From positions 1-44,452 of the forward strand of contig DDUN01000029.1 of assembly GCA_002344825.1 (NCBI GenBank): a stretch of 44,452 nt of DNA. The letters are read 5' to 3'. Position 1 is the stretch's first letter. Every line of letters starts with the position of its first letter. Shown one piece after another: positions 41,270 to 44,452 of the stretch. The notes beneath the pieces are model-generated. The model had not been told where the DNA came from. It saw only the letters and a program-made list of their open reading frames with translations, and searched no databases. The stretch comes from Candidatus Multiplicimicrobium inquinatum. Its GTDB lineage: Bacteria > Omnitrophota > Omnitrophia > Omnitrophales > Aquincolibacteriaceae. The position numbers and the translations under genes are program-made.

Positions 41270-42013
41270 ATGCAAAGCACTATTCCCTTTATTAGCTTTA
41301 TAGTTCCCGTCTACAACGAAGAGCTCAATATTGAGCGAATGCTGACCAATCTTTATGCCGTGCTGACCGTTCATCCGGAGTGGAACTGGGAAGTTGTCAT
41401 CGTCGAAGATGGAAGCAAGGATCAAACCAAAAAAGTGCTTCAGGAGAATATTCACAAGTTCCCCCAGTCTCAGCTAATTATTCACGAAGTGAATCAAGGC
41501 TACACCCAATCCCTGAAAGATGGGCTAAAAGCCGCCCAAGGGCAATACCTGATGTATGTAGGAGCGGATGAAGAGTTTGACTCCTCTGAGCTGCCGAACT
41601 TTGTGAATTTGTTTATCAAAAATGAGGCCGACTTGGTTTTAGGGGTTCGCTGGCAGCGGAATGCGTATGGATTGTTTCGATTTTTTGTTTCAGTGATCTA
41701 TATTTTCTTTCTCAACTGGCTTTTCAAAATTCGAATCAACGATTACAACTGGTCGCAAGGCTGGAGCCGAAAAGCGCTGGATGCAATGCCGCTTCAATCG
41801 AAATCACTGTTTATTTTGCCCGAAATCATCATCCGCGCTCATGACTTGGGCTTCAGAATCAAAGAAGTCCCCTCCAATCACCGCGGACGTCAATGGGGCA
41901 AATCTTCGCTTAATTTCAAGATTATGGGATTTGCGCTTTGGGAAGGTCTTAAGTTTTACTTCCGCCGAAAAAGCTCTCAATACGCTCACAAACCAGCACC
42001 ATCTAAGGCATAA
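41270..42013 (+). CDS. Family 2 glycosyltransferase (dolichyl-phosphate mannose synthase-like)
   Basis: A 247-residue GT2 with FIVPVYNEELNI (10-21), VVIVEDGSKDQT (42-53), EVNQGYTQSLKDGLKAA, MYVGADEEFDSSEL (DxE at about 100-102) and a C-terminal region with a hydrophobic helix (about 135-155) and PSNHRGRQWGKSS. It has the single-domain form of DPM1-like enzymes and likely makes a polyprenyl-phosphate sugar. ATG 41270 is used; the TTG three bases upstream is less likely. Its end overlaps the end of the convergent GT39-like gene by 28 bp. Confidence 0.88.
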   Translation: MQSTIPFISFIVPVYNEELNIERMLTNLYAVLTVHPEWNWEVVIVEDGSKDQTKKVLQENIHKFPQSQLIIHEVNQGYTQSLKDGLKAAQGQYLMYVGADEEFDSSELPNFVNLFIKNEADLVLGVRWQRNAYGLFRFFVSVIYIFFLNWLFKIRINDYNWSQGWSRKALDAMPLQSKSLFILPEIIIRAHDLGFRIKEVPSNHRGRQWGKSSLNFKIMGFALWEGLKFYFRRKSSQYAHKPAPSKA

Positions 42014-43644
42014 AGCTCGATACGGTAACCATTGGCTCGCCGCGCGAGCAAATCAGCCCAAGTAAACGGCCCGCCGGTAATGATTTGAGGATCCAAGTCC
42101 CAAGCTCCTTTGGAAATGCCTGCGTAAGGATTCCAGCTCATAATTAACTGCCCCGTTTGCTGCAACTCCGCCCTTAAATTTTCATCAAAGACCACAACAG
42201 CATATTGAACAGCATGCCTCGTCAAGGCATCTAGATCGGGCTGAATTTCAGAACTTGCGAACAAAAAGGGATTACTCCCCGGATTATCGACCATGAAATA
42301 AAGCGAGTATCCAGGCTGAGTCTGACATTCACGTAGTTTAGCCTGAAGGCGTTGAGCATTGGCCGACTTGAAAGATTCATTTCGCTTAGCCAACTCACTC
42401 CGCTTTTCTTCTAACTGCTCGCAAGAAAAAGAAAGTCGGGGGGTAAATGATGTCCCATCCAACGCAATCCTGCTCCCGGCGGGTATATTCTTCTCAATCC
42501 ACTTTTTGGCAAGTGTGCGGGTATCGGGTCGGCTCATAATCCAATCAAACCGCAGACTTTTTGCTAAGTTTAAAATCAAAACCACCGAAAGCAGGAAAAT
42601 AAAAATAGGCTGTGCCCTTCTCCATCTTTCGGAAAAGAGCACAGCGGCATTAATTGCTAAAAAAATCAAAAACGGCACTAGCGGTAAAATATAACGGCCA
42701 TAAGGCTGTCCCTTTTGCCAGAGAACCAAATAATAGAAAATACAAAACAGGGCTACGGCTTCACGCTTAATGTCCCGCGAAAGAAAAGCGCAAACACTTC
42801 CTATAACCCCCAAAATGACCAGCGGCCAGCTCATTCCTTCAGCCAACGAATAAGTCAAGTGATGCAAAAACGGGACGCCCTGATTCGCGGCGCTTTGCTC
42901 TTTTAACTCTTGAATAAAAAAATGAAAATCTAAAACTGAATACGGGTTTAAAGCAATAAAAACAAGCACGGAGGCAATCGCCGCAACCACTGAATACTTC
43001 AGAAAAAACACGGGCGCGGGGCGCATGCGTAAAAAGAACCAAATATAGGGCAAAGCGAGAAAAATCCCGTTATATTTCAGAGTCGCCGCTAACCCAATCA
43101 ACGCGCCGGCGCGCAAATGACCGGAGTATTTTTTAAATTCGTCCATGCGTAAATTTAAGAAAAACAAAATACTGACCAAGACCAAAGGCATGTCTGCGTA
43201 AATATAATGAGCGTCGGATACATGCACGAAGCAAACTGCGAATAAAACTCCCCCGGCATATTTCCAACCCGCCGCGAAGTTTTCTTTTTTCATCCACAGC
43301 ATCAAGCACCAAACAGATAAAACAGCTGGCACAACGCCCAGCATGATGCGTCCGAGAAGATAAAACGAAGTGGGGTCAGTAAAGAAAAAATCAGCGAACT
43401 GCTGCGCGGAAGACCAATAGCCGATTATTTTTCCGGCTAAAAAGAAAGCCCCATAAACGGCAAAAAGCAAATAACTGGTTAAAGGCGGGATATTAAAGAA
43501 ATGAGGATTGAAGTCTCCTGTTCCGTAATAAAGCGCGTGATTCACCACCACGGGTTCATCCGCATGAAACAGGTCAGGCAAACCGAATTGAATTCCCCAC
43601 AAACGTAATCCGGCGGCTAAAAGCAAAATTAAGACTGAAATCAA
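41986..43644 (-). CDS. GT39-like membrane glycosyltransferase (PMT_2/ArnT type)
   Basis: A 552-residue protein with 10-12 membrane helices. The first periplasmic loop has LFHADEPVVVNHALYYG with D29-E30, the acidic pair of PMT/ArnT-type GT-C enzymes, followed by HVSDAHYIYADMPLV and LPYIWFFLRMRP. Transfers a sugar from a polyprenyl-phosphate carrier to lipid A, a glycan or a protein. It starts at TTG 43644: an in-frame stop lies just upstream and GAGG is eight bases before TTG. It follows an ALG5-like GT2 by 38 bases, so carrier charging and use are encoded side by side. Confidence 0.86.
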   Translation of the reverse strand: MISVLILLLAAGLRLWGIQFGLPDLFHADEPVVVNHALYYGTGDFNPHFFNIPPLTSYLLFAVYGAFFLAGKIIGYWSSAQQFADFFFTDPTSFYLLGRIMLGVVPAVLSVWCLMLWMKKENFAAGWKYAGGVLFAVCFVHVSDAHYIYADMPLVLVSILFFLNLRMDEFKKYSGHLRAGALIGLAATLKYNGIFLALPYIWFFLRMRPAPVFFLKYSVVAAIASVLVFIALNPYSVLDFHFFIQELKEQSAANQGVPFLHHLTYSLAEGMSWPLVILGVIGSVCAFLSRDIKREAVALFCIFYYLVLWQKGQPYGRYILPLVPFLIFLAINAAVLFSERWRRAQPIFIFLLSVVLILNLAKSLRFDWIMSRPDTRTLAKKWIEKNIPAGSRIALDGTSFTPRLSFSCEQLEEKRSELAKRNESFKSANAQRLQAKLRECQTQPGYSLYFMVDNPGSNPFLFASSEIQPDLDALTRHAVQYAVVVFDENLRAELQQTGQLIMSWNPYAGISKGAWDLDPQIITGGPFTWADLLARRANGYRIELYALDGAGL

Positions 43645-43682
43645 AGTAAAACCCTCAAATTATGCGGGAAATGCGGCCAAAT

Positions 43683-44408
43683 TTAATTGGGTTTACGGTG
43701 AATAGCCCGAATGCGTAAAACATCCCAAAACATTTTGATCGGATCGCTCAGCACTTTCACTTTGGTAGCGGCGGAATTAATCCAAGTCACCGGAAGCTCT
43801 GCCACCCGAAAACCATTTTTTTGAGCCAGAAAAATCAGCTCCACATCAAAACTAAATCCGTCTAATTTTTGAAGGGTAAAAAGTTTTTGAGCTGCTTCCG
43901 CGGAAAAGCATTTAAATCCACACTGAGAATCCTTAATGCCGCGAAAAGCAAAAATTGTCGCAACCTTATTAAAAATTCGCCCCATGCATTCACGAAACCA
44001 AGGCTGATGCTCAACAATATTTGCTCCTTGCATGGCACGCGATCCAATGACAATATCCGCTTTTTTCTCAATTAATAAAGGCAAAAACCGATCTAACTCT
44101 TCAATCGGCGTTGATAAATCGGCATCGCTAAACAGTCGATATTCCCCGCTGGCAGCCAGCATTCCGCGGCGGACGGCAGCGCCTTTCCCCTGATTCATAG
44201 ACGCCCTTAAAACCTGATGGGGTAAAATAGATGCGTGTAATATTGATTTCGCGGCCTCCACAGTTCCATCCAGGCTACCGTCATCAGAAACAATAATCTC
44301 TAAAGCATACGGCTTGGTGAGGGCGTAATTCACGATCTTGCGCAGCGTCTCGCTGATCCGCTGTTCTTCGTTGTACGCGGGAATGACAACAGATACAAAG
44401 GGCTTCAT
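43683..44408 (-). CDS. Family 2 glycosyltransferase (dolichyl-phosphate glucosyltransferase/ALG5-like)
   Basis: A 241-residue GT2. It has VSVVIPAYNEEQRI (5-18), IIVSDDGSLDGT (38-49), QGKGAAVRRGML, LFSDADLSTPIEELD (DxD 95-97) and IKDSQCGFKCFSAEAA. The DADLSTP and DSQCGFK pair marks the ALG5 type, which makes polyprenyl-phosphate glucose or a similar sugar. Just downstream (43644) lies a GT39-like enzyme that could use this product. The promoter region continues past the right window edge; only 44 bases upstream are visible, with no clear promoter. Confidence 0.93.
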   Translation of the reverse strand: MKPFVSVVIPAYNEEQRISETLRKIVNYALTKPYALEIIVSDDGSLDGTVEAAKSILHASILPHQVLRASMNQGKGAAVRRGMLAASGEYRLFSDADLSTPIEELDRFLPLLIEKKADIVIGSRAMQGANIVEHQPWFRECMGRIFNKVATIFAFRGIKDSQCGFKCFSAEAAQKLFTLQKLDGFSFDVELIFLAQKNGFRVAELPVTWINSAATKVKVLSDPIKMFWDVLRIRAIHRKPN

Positions 44409-44452
44409 AATTAAATAGCTACTTTACTTAAACGAGCGCGGAAATAATCAAT

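Noticed and set aside
44409..44452. Promoter for the ALG5-like gene
   Set aside because: TAGCTA lies at a fitting distance from ATG 44408 but no acceptable -35 is found and the region is cut by the window edge.

Overview
This window is a long envelope-glycan and nonulosonic-acid locus from a Gram-negative-type bacterium. A WaaL/O-antigen-ligase-like gene, a Wzx-like flippase, GT9 heptosyltransferase-like and KdtX/WaaE-like transferases all point to an outer membrane with LPS-like glycans. The DNA is moderately AT-rich. The mix of DUF2079 and YfhO membrane proteins, an arylsulfotransferase-family protein and a complete Pse pathway resembles uncultivated PVC-type or Omnitrophota-type genomes. 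That placement is an impression from gene content only. I see no rRNA, tRNA, CRISPR array, insertion sequence or phage gene, and no gene-free stretch longer than 300 bases.

Almost everything is on the minus strand, so transcription runs from high to low coordinates. (A) 44408-41986: an ALG5-like GT2 and a GT39-like membrane transferase. (B) A divergent region at 41175-41269 separates a plus-strand polyprenol-phosphate-type GT2 (41270-42013) from a minus operon (41174-37788) of another such GT2, an (alpha/alpha) barrel-like protein of unknown role and a UPF0104/LPG-synthase-TM flippase-like protein. (C) A second divergent region at 36900-36978 separates a KdtX/WaaE-type GT2 (+) from a long minus operon (36899-23175): YfhO-like, GT-C, methyltransferase, GT-C, hexapeptide acetyltransferase, arylsulfotransferase-family protein, two small or unknown membrane proteins, a PAPS-type sulfotransferase, GT9 and GT-C.

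(D) The core of the window is a tightly packed operon starting at a small HTH gene (23102) and running to 1. Its order is HTH, pseC, pseB, aldo/keto reductase, pseF, wbqC-like, methyltransferase, CMAH-like metallo-hydrolase, pseG, pseH, pseI, class III aminotransferase, second GNAT, GT-B-like protein, Wzx-like flippase, GT4, CDP-alcohol phosphotransferase-like, DUF2079, methyltransferase, GT2, AAA_14/DUF4143 ATPase, GT2, O-antigen ligase (cut by the window edge). All six enzymes for making CMP-pseudaminic acid from UDP-GlcNAc are present. The extra enzymes suggest that the product is a further decorated pseudaminic-type sugar that is assembled, flipped and ligated.

The most unusual item is the protein at 16096-17391. 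It reads as the metallo-beta-lactamase half of CMP-Neu5Ac hydroxylase (CMAH) without the Rieske domain, inside a pseudaminic acid operon. Other points of interest are an extra aminotransferase/acetyltransferase pair, promoters whose predicted start point falls on the start codon, and palindromic operators at two promoters.
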